Positions 1-9,384 are shown, numbered from the stretch's first letter. The stretch: 64,000 nucleotides of DNA from Nostoc sp. UHCC 0302 (GCF_038096175.1 NZ_CP151099.1:7418001-7482000); one strand, 5' to 3'. Notes: generated by a model not told the origin, from the letters alone. Translations and numbers: made by a program.

Positions 1-2
1 GG

Positions 3-326
3 TTAGAAGCTGACATTACAGCAGTAGCATCTGGAATAACGCTATCAGAGTGTTTGGTGGGTGCTATACGTCTGGGGTTAGTGGATTTAGAGCAGGCTTT
101 TGTCGATGTGTTGCAACAAGATGAAGTAGTTTTTGTGGATATTAATGCTAGTATTGCGCGACAAGCTGCGAGAATTCGGGTGCATTATAACCTTCAATTA
201 CCCGATGCGTTGCAGGTGGCGGCGGCTTTAATGGCTGGTTGTGAGACATTTTTGACCAATGATACAGCTTTGAAGCGGGTGATGGAGTTGAAGGTTTTAG
301 TGGTGGGTGAGTTGTCGGTGGAGTGA
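3..326 (+). CDS. PIN-domain toxin (VapC-like), 5' end outside window
   Basis: The frame is open from the window edge to the stop at 326, so this is the C-terminal 107 residues of a PIN protein of about 130-140 residues. A methionine-type start (TTG) exists at 54, but the preceding 17 codons read like PIN sequence (TLSECLVGA), so the true start is upstream. Seen: the acidic-rich end LPDALQVAAALMAGCETFLTND, split here as LPDALQVAA and CETFLTND, which carries the conserved Asp residues of the PIN active site. PIN toxins are Mg-dependent ribonucleases neutralised by a small antitoxin, expected just upstream outside the window. It lies next to the probable replication origin. Confidence 0.75.
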   Translation, partial: LEADITAVASGITLSECLVGAIRLGLVDLEQAFVDVLQQDEVVFVDINASIARQAARIRVHYNLQLPDALQVAAALMAGCETFLTNDTALKRVMELKVLVVGELSVE

Positions 327-410
327 GCAAAGTATTTGCAATAGCGATGCTAGTAAATTGCGGAAAACCTGCCACAATTTCTGTTGAAATCATAAATTAG
401 GCAAGTTTAC

Positions 411-650
411 ATCTGTGGAAAACCTGTGGAAAAACTACTTAGTTTTTCCACAAGGTAATTATACTTAATTTAAGTTTTGACTCGAAAAATATAAAGTTTT
501 CCACAGGTTTTTGGCGACTTTTCCCCAAAAAATAACGATTTTTCCACAGGCAAAGTTAAACTTAATTATTTTTTATACTTGGCTTAATATTCCTAATTAA
601 TTATTGAACTGTTAATATCAACTAATTAAGGCACTGGTTGTGGAAAACTC
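411..650. other. probable chromosomal replication origin (oriC)
   Basis: Six exact copies of the 9-mer TTTTCCACA occur within 235 bp: on the plus strand at 444-452, 497-505 and 540-548, and on the minus strand at 414-422, 425-433 and 639-647. A near match (TTTTCCCCA) is at 519-527. This 9-mer is a one-base variant of the classical DnaA box TTATCCACA. The stretches between boxes are very AT-rich, as expected for an unwinding region, and the cluster lies directly downstream of dnaA. Origin function itself is inferred. A GC-skew plot of the whole chromosome would test it. Confidence 0.75.
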
Positions 651-661
651 AAAATTTATTA

Positions 662-2047
662 TCAAGATGATTTTTGAGAACGGCTAGTCATATTAATGCG
701 ATCGCCTAGTTGTCGTAGAGTTTCTGATAAAGCGCGATCGCTTTCCCGGAGTTGGGCAATTTTGTCACAACTATACATTACTGTTGTATGGTCTTTACCA
801 CCAAACTCCTCCCCAATTCTAGGGAAACTCAAATCTGTATGTTGGCGCATTAAATACATTCCTATTTGCCGCGCCCAGCTAATTTCTCGGCGTCGCGAGT
901 TGCTTTTGAGGTCATCAATTGAAATATCAAAAGCATTTGTAATAACTGTCAAAATTACTTCTGGAGTAGATTCTACTTTCTCGCTGGGTGGCTCTAAAAT
1001 AGGTGTGATATTTTCTACATTCATCGGCAAACCCCAAATAGAAACATAAGCTAGGGCGCGAATTAAGGCTCCTTCTAGTTCTCGAATATTAGAAGTATAG
1101 TTAGAAGCAATATACTCAATTACATCGCGCGGAAGACGAATATTTTCGTACTCAGCTTTTTTCTGTAAAATTGCCATTCTAGTTTCTAAATCTGGGGGTT
1201 GAATATCTGCGATTAACCCCATAGAAAACCGAGAACAAAGACGTTCTTGTAAACTAGGAATCTGGTTAGGAGGACGATCAGAAGCAATGACGACTTGTTT
1301 ACCTGCTTCATGTAAAGTATTAAAAGTATGAAAAAATTCTTCTTGGGTGTACTCTTTTCCCTCTAGAAACTGAATATCATCCACTAACAAAACATCAGCA
1401 GCTCGGTAATGCTCGCGGAAAGTTTGCATACTATCCTTGCGGATGGCTGTAATTAAGTCATTAGTAAATTGCTCGGTAGAAACATAAAATATTTTACAAT
1501 CAGGACAAATTTCCCAGCGGTAATGACCAATAGCTTGCATTAAGTGAGTTTTGCCTAAACCTACACCACCACATAAAAATAAAGGATTAAACTCTCTTCC
1601 TGGAGATTCAGCCACTGCTAAGGAAGCAGCATGAGCCATACGATTGTTAGCACCAACTACAAATCGCGAAAATACATATTTAGAATTTAAGTCAGTAGTT
1701 TTTTGACTGTTGTTATGAATAACTTCGGTAGTATTGTTTTGAATTGGTAATTCCCCAGAAACCCCTCTTTCACTAAGATGAGATACTTCATCACCTTGAG
1801 CAACAGTAATGTAAATCCCTACAGGATGACCGAGAATATCTTGTACTACATGAGCAATTGTATTGATGTAATATTTCTGTAACCAATTACGCGCAAATGG
1901 GTTAGGAGTACATATCACCAAGCAATTATTTTCTAATCGCTCCGCACTAGCAGTTTTAATCCAAGTTTCAAAGGTGGGTCGAGATAGTTCTAGCTGTAAG
2001 CGCTCTAATACTTGACTCCACAGACTTTCTATGGGCATTTCCATCAT
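662..2047 (-). CDS. dnaA: chromosomal replication initiator DnaA
   Basis: 461 aa, normal length. Domain I is at about 1-85 ([12 protein letters not shown]) and a variable linker at about 85-120. The AAA+ core has Walker [10 protein letters not shown] at about 159-167, Walker B LLVDDIQF at about 219 and an arginine-rich sensor region. The C-terminal domain IV carries the DnaA signature [12 protein letters not shown] at about 419, which binds DnaA boxes. A ribosome site AAGGTGG lies just ahead of two consecutive ATG codons (2047 and 2044). 2044 has the better spacing. The gene is divergent from the HtrA gene, and six DnaA boxes lie just past its stop. dnaN, which often follows dnaA in bacteria, is not in the window. 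Confidence 0.97.
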   Translation of the reverse strand: MMEMPIESLWSQVLERLQLELSRPTFETWIKTASAERLENNCLVICTPNPFARNWLQKYYINTIAHVVQDILGHPVGIYITVAQGDEVSHLSERGVSGELPIQNNTTEVIHNNSQKTTDLNSKYVFSRFVVGANNRMAHAASLAVAESPGREFNPLFLCGGVGLGKTHLMQAIGHYRWEICPDCKIFYVSTEQFTNDLITAIRKDSMQTFREHYRAADVLLVDDIQFLEGKEYTQEEFFHTFNTLHEAGKQVVIASDRPPNQIPSLQERLCSRFSMGLIADIQPPDLETRMAILQKKAEYENIRLPRDVIEYIASNYTSNIRELEGALIRALAYVSIWGLPMNVENITPILEPPSEKVESTPEVILTVITNAFDISIDDLKSNSRRREISWARQIGMYLMRQHTDLSFPRIGEEFGGKDHTTVMYSCDKIAQLRESDRALSETLRQLGDRINMTSRSQKSS

Positions 2048-2213
2048 CTACCACCTTAGCTGGTAATGGTCACAATAGAAGATATAAGCAAGCACTAATT
2101 TAGCATTGAGACGCTCTAGACCAAGAAAAGGCTTTTAAGTTGTAATCATTTTGGAACATATCCAGTAGGCAAGATTTTAACACCGACTGACTAGCACGGA
2201 GAAGCAAAGACAC

Positions 2214-3476
2214 ATGAAGATGATAGGCTCTGATTTAGCCATAAAAAATAATGTTACCCAGAGTTTGCTTGATAGATGGAAAGCAAAGAATGTTCTGTGT
2301 ATGTTTGTCAGCGGAGTAGCAGTTTTACTTAGTAGTTGCTCTCTTGTACCTGTCAATAGATTTAATCCGCCACAAAGCCAGACTCAAGCCCAAAATCCAA
2401 CAAACTCTAATCCGGTAATTGCCCCCCCGCCAATCTTCTCGTCCTCTGGAGGAGATCCTAACTTTGTAGTTACCGTAGTACAAAAGGTTGGGCCTGCGGT
2501 AGTTCGCATAGATTCTTCCAGAACAGTTACTTCTCGTGCGCCAGGCGAATTTAGCGATCCATTTTATCGGCGGTTTTTTGGAGACAGAGTACCATCACAG
2601 CCGAGACAACGGGTAGAGCGGGGTAGCGGCTCTGGATTTATTGTTAATTCTTCAGGACAAATTATCACCAATTCCCATGTTGTAGATGGTGCTGATACAG
2701 TGACAGTCACACTCAAAGATGGGCGGACTTTTGACGGCAAAGTGCTAGGTGAAGATCCGGTAACAGATGTGGCTGCAATTAAAATTGATGCCAATAATCT
2801 GCCAACCCTACCTCTGGGTAATTCCGAAACTTTGCAACCAGGAGAAGCTGTAATTGCGATCGGCAACCCTTTAGGTTTGAATAATACCGTAACTTCTGGG
2901 ATTATTAGTGCTACAGGTCGCTCTAGTAGTGATATTGGTGCTAGCGACAAGCGGGTAGATTACATTCAAACGGATGCTGCAATTAACCCTGGTAACTCTG
3001 GTGGCCCACTGTTAAATGCTCGCGGTGAGGTAATAGCAATGAATACAGCCATTATTCGAGGCGCTCAAGGCTTGGGTTTTGCTATTCCCATCAACACAGT
3101 ACAAAGAATTTCTCAGGAATTAATTGCTAATGGCAAGGTGGATCATCCTTATTTAGGTGTTCAAATGCTAACACTGACACCAGAAGTCAAAGAAAGAATA
3201 AAAAATAGACTTGGGGATCAGTTAAATATTCAAACAGATGATGGTGTGTTGCTGGTTGGTGTAGTGTCGCGATCGCCTGCTTCTGTAGCTGGGCTACGGA
3301 CTGGTGATGTGATTAAAAGAATCAATAACCAACCTGTTACCAAAGTTGAAGAAGTTCAGAAGCTAGTAGAAAATAGCAAAATAGGTAGCACTTTACAAAT
3401 ACAAGTAGAACGCAACGGACAAATTGCCCAAGTAGGAGTGCAAACTGCTCCTTTACCAGTCCAGAGGGAAAGCTGA
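2214..3476 (+). CDS. HtrA/Deg-family serine protease with PDZ domain, lipoprotein-like
   Basis: 420 aa. The N-terminus has a hydrophobic stretch ending in a lipobox-like VLLSSC (about residues 37-42), which suggests export and lipid anchoring. The trypsin-like domain has the triad visible: His155 in TNSHVVD, Asp185 in VTDVAA and Ser262 in NPGNSGGP. A PDZ domain follows at about 315-410 (GVVSRSPASVAGLRTGD, NQPVTKVEEVQ). Cyanobacteria usually carry several such proteases (HtrA, HhoA, HhoB) that degrade damaged envelope or lumen proteins. Which paralogue this is cannot be decided here. The start ATG at 2214 has a weak GAGAAG ahead of it, and an internal Met at about residue 30 is possible. Confidence 0.9.
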   Translation: MKMIGSDLAIKNNVTQSLLDRWKAKNVLCMFVSGVAVLLSSCSLVPVNRFNPPQSQTQAQNPTNSNPVIAPPPIFSSSGGDPNFVVTVVQKVGPAVVRIDSSRTVTSRAPGEFSDPFYRRFFGDRVPSQPRQRVERGSGSGFIVNSSGQIITNSHVVDGADTVTVTLKDGRTFDGKVLGEDPVTDVAAIKIDANNLPTLPLGNSETLQPGEAVIAIGNPLGLNNTVTSGIISATGRSSSDIGASDKRVDYIQTDAAINPGNSGGPLLNARGEVIAMNTAIIRGAQGLGFAIPINTVQRISQELIANGKVDHPYLGVQMLTLTPEVKERIKNRLGDQLNIQTDDGVLLVGVVSRSPASVAGLRTGDVIKRINNQPVTKVEEVQKLVENSKIGSTLQIQVERNGQIAQVGVQTAPLPVQRES

Positions 3477-3477
3477 A

Positions 3478-3502
3478 GAGACGCAATGAATCGCGTCTGT
3501 AC
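3478..3502. repeat. dispersed palindrome GACGC-ATGA-GCGTC type
   Basis: AGAGACGCAATGAATCGCGTCT is an imperfect inverted repeat just after the HtrA stop. Related palindromes occur at 9249, 40244, 55177 and 62394 in this window, so it belongs to a dispersed family and may also act as a transcription stop. Confidence 0.6.
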
Positions 3503-3537
3503 AAGATTCGTTTCCTCCATTTCTCCGACTCCTGCAA

Positions 3538-3582
3538 TCTCCAGTCCCCAATCCCCAATCCCTAGTCCCCAGTCCCCAATAC
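3538..3582 (+). repeat. heptanucleotide tandem repeat (STRR)
   Basis: About six 7-bp units alternating AATCCCC and AGTCCCC, degenerate at both ends. Short tandemly repeated heptamers of this kind are known from heterocystous cyanobacterial genomes. The array ends immediately before the ribosome site AAAGGAG of def. Confidence 0.8.
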
Positions 3583-3598
3583 CTAAAGGAGATTTATC

Positions 3599-4132
3599 AT
3601 GTCTGAATTAATGCCCATCATTCAATTAGGCAATCCGACACTGCGCCAAAAGGCTGCTTGGGTTGACAATATTCAAGATGAGCAGATCCAAAAGTTAATT
3701 GATGACTTAATCACCGCTGTTGGTAAGGCTAACGGCGTGGGAATTGCTGCACCTCAAGTAGCAGAATCCTATCGTTTATTTATTGTGGCTTCCCGTCCTA
3801 ATCCAAGGTATCCTAACGCCCCGGAAATGGAACCTACTGCTATGATTAATCCTAGAATTACTGCTCATTCAGCTGAAGTTGTGAAAGGTTGGGAAGGTTG
3901 TTTGAGTGTTCCAGGGATTAGAGGCTTAGTTCCTCGGTATCAGTCTATTGAAGTGGAATACACTGACCGTTATGGCAACTTGCAAAAGCAAGAATTAACT
4001 GATTTTGTTGCTCGTATCTTTCAACATGAGTACGATCATCTAGATGGTATCGTTTTTGTAGATCGCTTAGAAAACACACTCGACATGATCACTGAACAGG
4101 AATACCAACAACGAGTCGTTAACAATACTTAA
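3599..4132 (+). CDS. def: peptide deformylase
   Basis: 177 aa, normal length. The three family motifs are present: GVGIAAPQ at about 46-53, EGCLSVP at about 99-105 and HEYDH at 143-147. The Cys of motif 2 and both His of motif 3 hold the catalytic metal, and Glu144 is the general acid/base. The enzyme removes the formyl group from the N-terminal Met of new proteins in the cytoplasm. The start is well supported by AAAGGAG 6 bases upstream. The gene stands alone, with a heptamer repeat in front. Confidence 0.95.
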   Translation: MSELMPIIQLGNPTLRQKAAWVDNIQDEQIQKLIDDLITAVGKANGVGIAAPQVAESYRLFIVASRPNPRYPNAPEMEPTAMINPRITAHSAEVVKGWEGCLSVPGIRGLVPRYQSIEVEYTDRYGNLQKQELTDFVARIFQHEYDHLDGIVFVDRLENTLDMITEQEYQQRVVNNT

Positions 4133-4225
4133 TCCCAAATAGTTCTTAAGAATGATATCTACAGCCAGCGCTTAAGGTATATTTAACCTATTGTTAACCT
4201 TTGGCTTGGTATAGTTATCGGGTAA

Positions 4226-5380
4226 ATGACCAATATTATCAGTAGTCGCGACAGATTAAGTCCGCAGTCGAATATGTCTTCTGACTTAATCTTTACTCAG
4301 CGCCAAAGCGATGAAGTAAAAGTTAATAGCAATACAAGCAAAGCAGTTGCACAGTCACAAGTGCAACTGCCTTTTGGCGGATTGGAAATTATTCATGCTA
4401 CTAGTGGGCGAGTAAGAATTCGCACTATTGACGGTAGTTTTAATTCGAGTTTAGAGAGTATATCCGAACGTTTACGGCAGCAATATGGTGTGAGGGAAGT
4501 TGCTGTCAATCAGCAAACAGGCAGTATTGTTGTCACTTTTGATGAAAAGAAGCTGTCTTTAGCGCAAGTGTTGAGGCTACTGGAACAATTTGGTATTCAT
4601 CAGGTTCAGGCTTCGCCTGAGTCAGTGAGTAATAAAGATCCTTTTGCTGCATGGAAATCAATTGATTTTTGGAAAGAGCAGTCTATTTCGTTTATTCCGT
4701 TAATGACGGGGTTGGCAGTGACAGGAAGATTGGGAATTAGCGGTTTAGCTGCGATTCCAGTCTACATGATTACAGCAGATGCAACTCGTCGAGTAATTGA
4801 TTTTGTAGGATCTCAAGTTTCGGTAACTGAAGAGGAAGATAAGCAGACAAGGAAAACTCCTCCACTCGCGCAGAATCTCCGCCAGGAAAAGGAGGCTCAA
4901 AACTTAGGAGGACAAGAAGACAAAGAGAATCTTAATATCTCCTCTGCTCCCTCTGCCTCGTCCACTCCTCCTGCTTACAGTGTTGTTCATGCAATTGAGG
5001 GACGTATCAGATTTCATTTGCCTCTACTTGCTCTGGATCGTGCCTATGCGCGGCGCTTAGAGAGGTTAGTGAAAACTGATCCCCAAGTGCTGAGTGTGCG
5101 CGTGAATGATCATGCAGCATCGATCGCGATCGCTTATTGCCCTGGGAAGATTGAAATTGCTCATTGGGTGAGTTTAATGGAATTAGCTTTGCACACAAAC
5201 CCACCCACAAATCTAGTTAAAACAACAGAGCTGCAACCGCCTCCAAAGCCAGTTACTCAGTCAGCTGAATCGATAGAGACAAGAACGGAAGAAACTTTAA
5301 ACTTATCGAGTTTATGGGCCGATTTGAAGCCTTCAGCTCTGTCTTATTCCTTAGCCTTCATGGCGAACTTTCCGTTATAG
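4226..5380 (+). CDS. membrane protein with two HMA2-type domains
   Basis: 384 aa. The first HMA2-like domain is at about 52-125 (IIHATSGRVRIRT), followed by a hydrophobic segment at about 152-195 that could form a hairpin in the membrane. After a charged, low-complexity linker, a second HMA2-like domain lies at about 250-325 (VVHAIEGRIRFH). Both have an arginine-rich GR-R-R/H motif where classical heavy-metal domains have Cys-x-x-Cys, so metal binding through cysteines is unlikely. It is the first of a run of HMA2 genes ending at 10214. Its role is not established. By analogy with fez loci, a part in building or loading an iron compartment is possible. No clear ribosome site was seen. Confidence 0.75.
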   Translation: MTNIISSRDRLSPQSNMSSDLIFTQRQSDEVKVNSNTSKAVAQSQVQLPFGGLEIIHATSGRVRIRTIDGSFNSSLESISERLRQQYGVREVAVNQQTGSIVVTFDEKKLSLAQVLRLLEQFGIHQVQASPESVSNKDPFAAWKSIDFWKEQSISFIPLMTGLAVTGRLGISGLAAIPVYMITADATRRVIDFVGSQVSVTEEEDKQTRKTPPLAQNLRQEKEAQNLGGQEDKENLNISSAPSASSTPPAYSVVHAIEGRIRFHLPLLALDRAYARRLERLVKTDPQVLSVRVNDHAASIAIAYCPGKIEIAHWVSLMELALHTNPPTNLVKTTELQPPPKPVTQSAESIETRTEETLNLSSLWADLKPSALSYSLAFMANFPL

Positions 5381-5413
5381 ACAGTTCCAGAGATAGGAAC
5401 ACTGGAGGAAACA

Positions 5414-6220
5414 ATGGAGGGTTCCACATCATACCCAGTTGCCAAATCTAGCCGCACTCCCACGCAAGCTGTAAGGGTAGTTTATAGCATTACTTATGCA
5501 ACTCCTGGAAAAGTGGCATTTTGCGTGCCGCGGATTAGTGAAGATCCAGAATACCAGCAACGCTTACTAACATTGCTGGAAAAAGAACGTTGGGTAATTA
5601 CTCAGCAAATTAATCCCATTATCGGATCTGTTCTCATTACTTATCAGCTAGGGGTGATGGCTGATGTCGAGATGCGATGGCATTTGATTAGTCTTCTTCA
5701 AACTGCCAGCGATGAAGAAGTAATTGAGCAAATTGACACAGAATCTGTTGTTTACGGCTCAGAGCCTGAGTTAGTGGCTGATGCTAAAAAGACTCAGGAA
5801 GCTCTCAACTTTGAGTCTGAGGTTTTGACTCACCATGAAAAGACTCAGAAAGTTGTCAACTCAGAGCCTGAGTTGGTAACTCAACCTAAAACAACCGAGA
5901 AATCTGCACAAGTAATTTACAGTGTTGCTCATGCAATTCCTGGACGAGTGCGATTTCATGTACCTCAAATTGCTTCAGATCCTAACTACGTTGAACGTTT
6001 AGAAGCTTTGCTTCAAGCAGATCCAGCAGTGACAAGTGAGCGAGTTAATAGGGATGCAGCATCAATTGTTATTACCTATAAAACTGGAATGCTCCAGGAT
6101 TCTAAAAAGCTAATGCAAAGTGTCTTAGAAGTGGCAGTATCGCATTTAGCCAATCTAATTCAATCCGCTAACGATGTCAGGGCGGGGATTTCAAGGGTAA
6201 ACGCCACTAGCAGTATTTGA
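5414..6220 (+). CDS. soluble protein with two HMA2-type domains
   Basis: 268 aa, starting 33 bases after the previous gene with a good GGAGG site, so probably the same operon. The N-terminal HMA2-like domain (about 20-90) has a degenerate motif, TPGKVAFCV. The C-terminal one (about 170-240) has the full AIPGRVRFHV. Between them is an acidic linker with an internal duplication (SEPELV occurs twice about 38 residues apart). No membrane segment is visible, unlike its neighbours. It is probably a paralogue of the gene before it after loss of the hydrophobic part. A cytoplasmic partner or adaptor of the ATPase is a guess from position only. Confidence 0.7.
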   Translation: MEGSTSYPVAKSSRTPTQAVRVVYSITYATPGKVAFCVPRISEDPEYQQRLLTLLEKERWVITQQINPIIGSVLITYQLGVMADVEMRWHLISLLQTASDEEVIEQIDTESVVYGSEPELVADAKKTQEALNFESEVLTHHEKTQKVVNSEPELVTQPKTTEKSAQVIYSVAHAIPGRVRFHVPQIASDPNYVERLEALLQADPAVTSERVNRDAASIVITYKTGMLQDSKKLMQSVLEVAVSHLANLIQSANDVRAGISRVNATSSI

Positions 6221-6254
6221 TAAATTAACAAATCTGCCAATAGCTAACCAATAG

Positions 6255-6550
6255 ATTTCAAAAACTCCTCTCCAAACCTCTCCCCCAAAGGGAAAGAGGC
6301 TTTGAAACCCTGATTTTTTCGTTGAAAACTAAGAATATTTCTGCCCCTCTCCGCATCGGAGCTACCGTGTATACACAAATCAAATTACCCCCCTTAATCC
6401 CCCCGATGCATTGGTGGGAAACAAGAAATCTAGTTCCCTCCCCTTTGCAAGGGGAGGGTTAGGGTGGGGTAAAAACTTGGTTAATCAGCTATTTTAGACT
6501 TGTGTATACACCGTAGCCGCATCGGAGAGGGGTTGGGGAGAGGTCATCGA
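6255..6550. mobile_element. nested MITE-like elements, copy A
   Basis: A 156-bp inner element at 6361-6516 has terminal inverted repeats of about 21 bp (left begins GCTACCGTGTATACACAA, right ends TTGTGTATACACCGTAG). It is flanked by a 10-bp direct repeat CCGCATCGGA at 6351-6360 and 6517-6526. Removing it restores an outer palindromic sequence (CCTCTCCGCATCGGAGAGG). The outer element runs from about 6262 to 6550 and recurs inverted at 10372-10704. No ORF in it looks coding. It lies between the HMA2 gene and the ATPase gene. Confidence 0.8.
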
Positions 6551-6596
6551 ACTCACGTTAACCCAGTGCAACCAACCTTGTATTAAGAGAGAAGGA

Positions 6597-8867
6597 ATGG
6601 CAAAAGTCAACGTTCAACTAGCACCACCTCCAATTGAAATTGCTTACGAGACTGCGAGAGAACCCAATGGGATAGTTCGCTTAGCTGCTAGCAATGGACA
6701 TTCCCGCCAGCAGGTTCCCAAAGTTACCTATAGTATCGTCCATGCAATTCGGGGTAGAGTGCGGTTTCGTGTGCCTCGGTTACGCTATGACGTAGTTTAT
6801 GGCCAGAACCTGCAAGCTTTGCTGGAAGCAGATCCCTTAGTTACAGGTGTCAATATCAAGCCTGCCGCAGCATCGTTAGTTGTTACTTATAAATCCAGTT
6901 TAGTCACAGATGCTAAGATGCGATCGCGTTTAAGCTGTCTAATTCTGGCAGCGAGTGAAGCGGGAATAGTTCCAGCAACTAATAACAACTCATTGGCTAA
7001 AAAATCCACAACAGATGCAGAAAGTTCTTGGCCTGGGATGCAACTTTCAGTTGTGGCTACTGGTTTAGCTGTGCTGGGAGGGCCTTTAGGATTACCGATC
7101 CCGCCAATTATGGTAGCAGGAACTATTGCCTTAGCAACATTGCCTGTTTTTCAAAGAGCGCTAGCTGGGATCACCACGGAACGCAAACTGAACATTGACT
7201 TTTTGGATTTTATTGCGATCGCTATTACTACCTTCCAAGGTCAGTTTCTCACACCATCCTTGATGCTGAGTTTAATTGAAATTGGCGAGAATATTCGCGA
7301 TCGCACTGCTCGTTCTTCCGAATTGCAAACTCTGGATTTACTCAGTTCTTTGGGGCAATTTGTTTGGGTTGAGCGTGATGGCATCAAGCAACAAATCGCT
7401 ATCCAAGAAGTGCAGCGCGGCGATACAGTCATTGTCTATCCTGGGGAACAGGTTCCAATTGATGGCAGCATTCTGCGGGGTAAAGCCCTGCTAGATGAGC
7501 AGAAACTGACTGGCGAATCTATGCCAGTTTTGAAGAAAAAAGGACAATCTGTTTTTGCTTCAACACTGGTACGTGAGGGACGGATTTATATTCTGGTGGA
7601 ACGTGTAGGCAATGACACCCGTGCAGGACAAAGCATTAGGTTAATGCAAGAGGCTCCTGTTCACGATACCCGGATGGAAAACTATGCTACAAAAATTGCA
7701 GAGAAGGCTGTCTTGCCAACTTTGTTACTTGGTGGAGCAGTGTTTGCCGTAACTCGCAATCCGGCAAGGGTAGCTAGTGTAGTCACTCTCGACTTATGCA
7801 CAGGCATTCGTGTATCCATTCCCACAACGGTATTGGCGGCGCTGACTTATGCTGCAAAGCATGGTATTCTCATCCGCAGCGGGCGGGCATTAGAACAACT
7901 AGCAGCAGTTGATACGATTGTCTTTGATAAAACAGGCACTTTAACTAAAGGCGAAGTGTCAGTTATTGATGTTGAAAGTCTCAATGATTCAGTTTCAAAC
8001 TTGCGAGTGCTAGAACTAGCTGCTGCTGCTGAACAGCGGTTGACGCACCCCGTAGCCGAGGCAGTAATTCGCTATGCCGAAGCGCAGCAAGTAGTAATTC
8101 CTAGCCGCAGCAAGTGGAATTATCAACTTGGTTTAGGTGTGGAAGCTGAGATTGATGGCGAGACTGTTTATGTAGGTAGCGATCGCTTCTTGCGTCTGCA
8201 AGGCGTTGACATAGAACAGCTAAATGGTCATCATCGCTCAACTTCTGCGATTTATGTAGCTAGTAATGGGCAACTTCAAGGTAAGATAAAATATAGTGAC
8301 GTTCTTCGACCAGAAAGTCAGGAAGTAATTAACCAACTGTTGACGGTTGAGGGTGTGGAAGTCCATATGCTCACCGGAGATAACAGCCGCACAGCTAACG
8401 CTGTAGCTGCAACTCTGGGTATTCCGCCAACGCATACTCACGCCGAAGCTTTTCCAGAACAAAAAGCGGCAATTGTCCGCGAACTACACGAACAAGGCAA
8501 GACAGTTGCATTTGTAGGTGATGGGATCAATGATTCCCCAGCTTTAGCCTACGCTGATGTTTCTGTATCATTTGCCAACGGTTCTGAAATTGCTCGTGAA
8601 ACAGCAGACGTGGTGTTAATGCAGAATGACTTGTATGGTTTATTAGAAGCGATTGAAATTGCTCGCAAAGCCAAGCAAATAATTCACCAAAACACAGGTA
8701 TTGTTGCTATTCCTAACTTAGCAGCAATGGCGATCGCAGTAGTGTTTGGTCTTAATCCCTTAGCAGCTACGGTAGTCAATAACGGCTCAACAGTAGTTGC
8801 AGGAGTGAATGGGTTACGTCCAATTCTCAAGCATTCACCAAATAAAGCTCTACCAGCAGCAAGATGA
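6597..8867 (+). CDS. P1B-like P-type ATPase with N-terminal HMA2 domain
   Basis: 756 aa. An N-terminal HMA2-like domain (about 40-115, AIRGRVRFRV) lacks Cys-x-x-Cys. Hydrophobic segments follow at about 140-190 and 200-235. The actuator domain has TGES (about 304), the phosphorylation site is DKTGTLT (Asp at about 445), then HPVAEA in the nucleotide domain, MLTGDN and VGDGINDSP, and a last membrane pair near the C-terminus. The transport motif that is usually Cys-Pro-Cys reads LCTGIRVSIPT (about 402), so substrate choice should differ from Cu or Zn/Cd pumps. Fe-type (P1B-6-like) transport, as in ferrosome FezB, is an inference. The site GAGAAGGA abuts the start ATG. Confidence 0.85.
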   Translation: MAKVNVQLAPPPIEIAYETAREPNGIVRLAASNGHSRQQVPKVTYSIVHAIRGRVRFRVPRLRYDVVYGQNLQALLEADPLVTGVNIKPAAASLVVTYKSSLVTDAKMRSRLSCLILAASEAGIVPATNNNSLAKKSTTDAESSWPGMQLSVVATGLAVLGGPLGLPIPPIMVAGTIALATLPVFQRALAGITTERKLNIDFLDFIAIAITTFQGQFLTPSLMLSLIEIGENIRDRTARSSELQTLDLLSSLGQFVWVERDGIKQQIAIQEVQRGDTVIVYPGEQVPIDGSILRGKALLDEQKLTGESMPVLKKKGQSVFASTLVREGRIYILVERVGNDTRAGQSIRLMQEAPVHDTRMENYATKIAEKAVLPTLLLGGAVFAVTRNPARVASVVTLDLCTGIRVSIPTTVLAALTYAAKHGILIRSGRALEQLAAVDTIVFDKTGTLTKGEVSVIDVESLNDSVSNLRVLELAAAAEQRLTHPVAEAVIRYAEAQQVVIPSRSKWNYQLGLGVEAEIDGETVYVGSDRFLRLQGVDIEQLNGHHRSTSAIYVASNGQLQGKIKYSDVLRPESQEVINQLLTVEGVEVHMLTGDNSRTANAVAATLGIPPTHTHAEAFPEQKAAIVRELHEQGKTVAFVGDGINDSPALAYADVSVSFANGSEIARETADVVLMQNDLYGLLEAIEIARKAKQIIHQNTGIVAIPNLAAMAIAVVFGLNPLAATVVNNGSTVVAGVNGLRPILKHSPNKALPAAR

Positions 8868-8937
8868 GGCTCGATTCTGAGTAGGGTATATTTGAAAACT
8901 TTCGCACAATTGTACAAATTCCTGGAGGATATCTACT

Positions 8938-9246
8938 ATGGCCCCTAAAATTACTGACTTTGTTGAAGATGCAGGCCCAGTTGGAATTGTAGCTGGTATT
9001 GGAGCAGTTTTACTAGCTCCTGTCCTACTTCCCGTTGTTGCTGGAATTGGTAAACCCATAGCCAAATCACTAATTAAAGGCGGACTTGTTGCTTACGAAA
9101 AGAGCAGAGGAGCTTTTGCCGAACTGGGTGAAACCTGGGAAGACATTGTAGCTGAAGCAAGAGCGGAAATTGCTGAAGATAAGCAAACTCCAGTATTTGA
9201 AGCTGCTAGCACTTCTGCTGATAGCACATCAGATAATGGTGTATAA
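8938..9246 (+). CDS. DUF5132 family protein
   Basis: 102 aa, with GGAGG 9 bases before the ATG and 70 bases after the ATPase, so co-transcription is likely. A glycine- and valine-rich hydrophobic stretch at about 14-45 (GIVAGIGAVLLAPVLLP) could be a membrane hairpin. An amphipathic, charged C-terminal half follows (AELGETWEDIVAEARAE). It resembles DUF5132 proteins, a small family of unknown function that I recall next to HMA2 ATPases. The amphipathic tail and hairpin could suit a membrane-shaping or vesicle-coat role, but this is only inference. Confidence 0.75.
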   Translation: MAPKITDFVEDAGPVGIVAGIGAVLLAPVLLPVVAGIGKPIAKSLIKGGLVAYEKSRGAFAELGETWEDIVAEARAEIAEDKQTPVFEAASTSADSTSDNGV

Positions 9247-9248
9247 GA

Positions 9249-9346
9249 AGAGACGCGATTAATCACGTCTGTACAGGAGTTATACCATTTCACTTGAAAA
9301 ATGATACAAATACTTTGGTAGGGACACGGCATTGCCGTGTCCCTAC
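9249..9346. repeat. two dispersed palindromes after the DUF5132 gene
   Basis: AGAGACGCGATTAATCACGTCT at 9250-9271 belongs to the GACGCGAT..ATCGCGTC family. A perfect palindrome with 14-bp arms and a single central base is at 9318-9346 (left arm GTAGGGACACGGCA). Neither is followed by a T-run, so terminator activity is uncertain. Confidence 0.6.
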
Positions 9347-9384
9347 GAGAAATTTATATGTATCAAGATTTTCGTGAATTGGTA

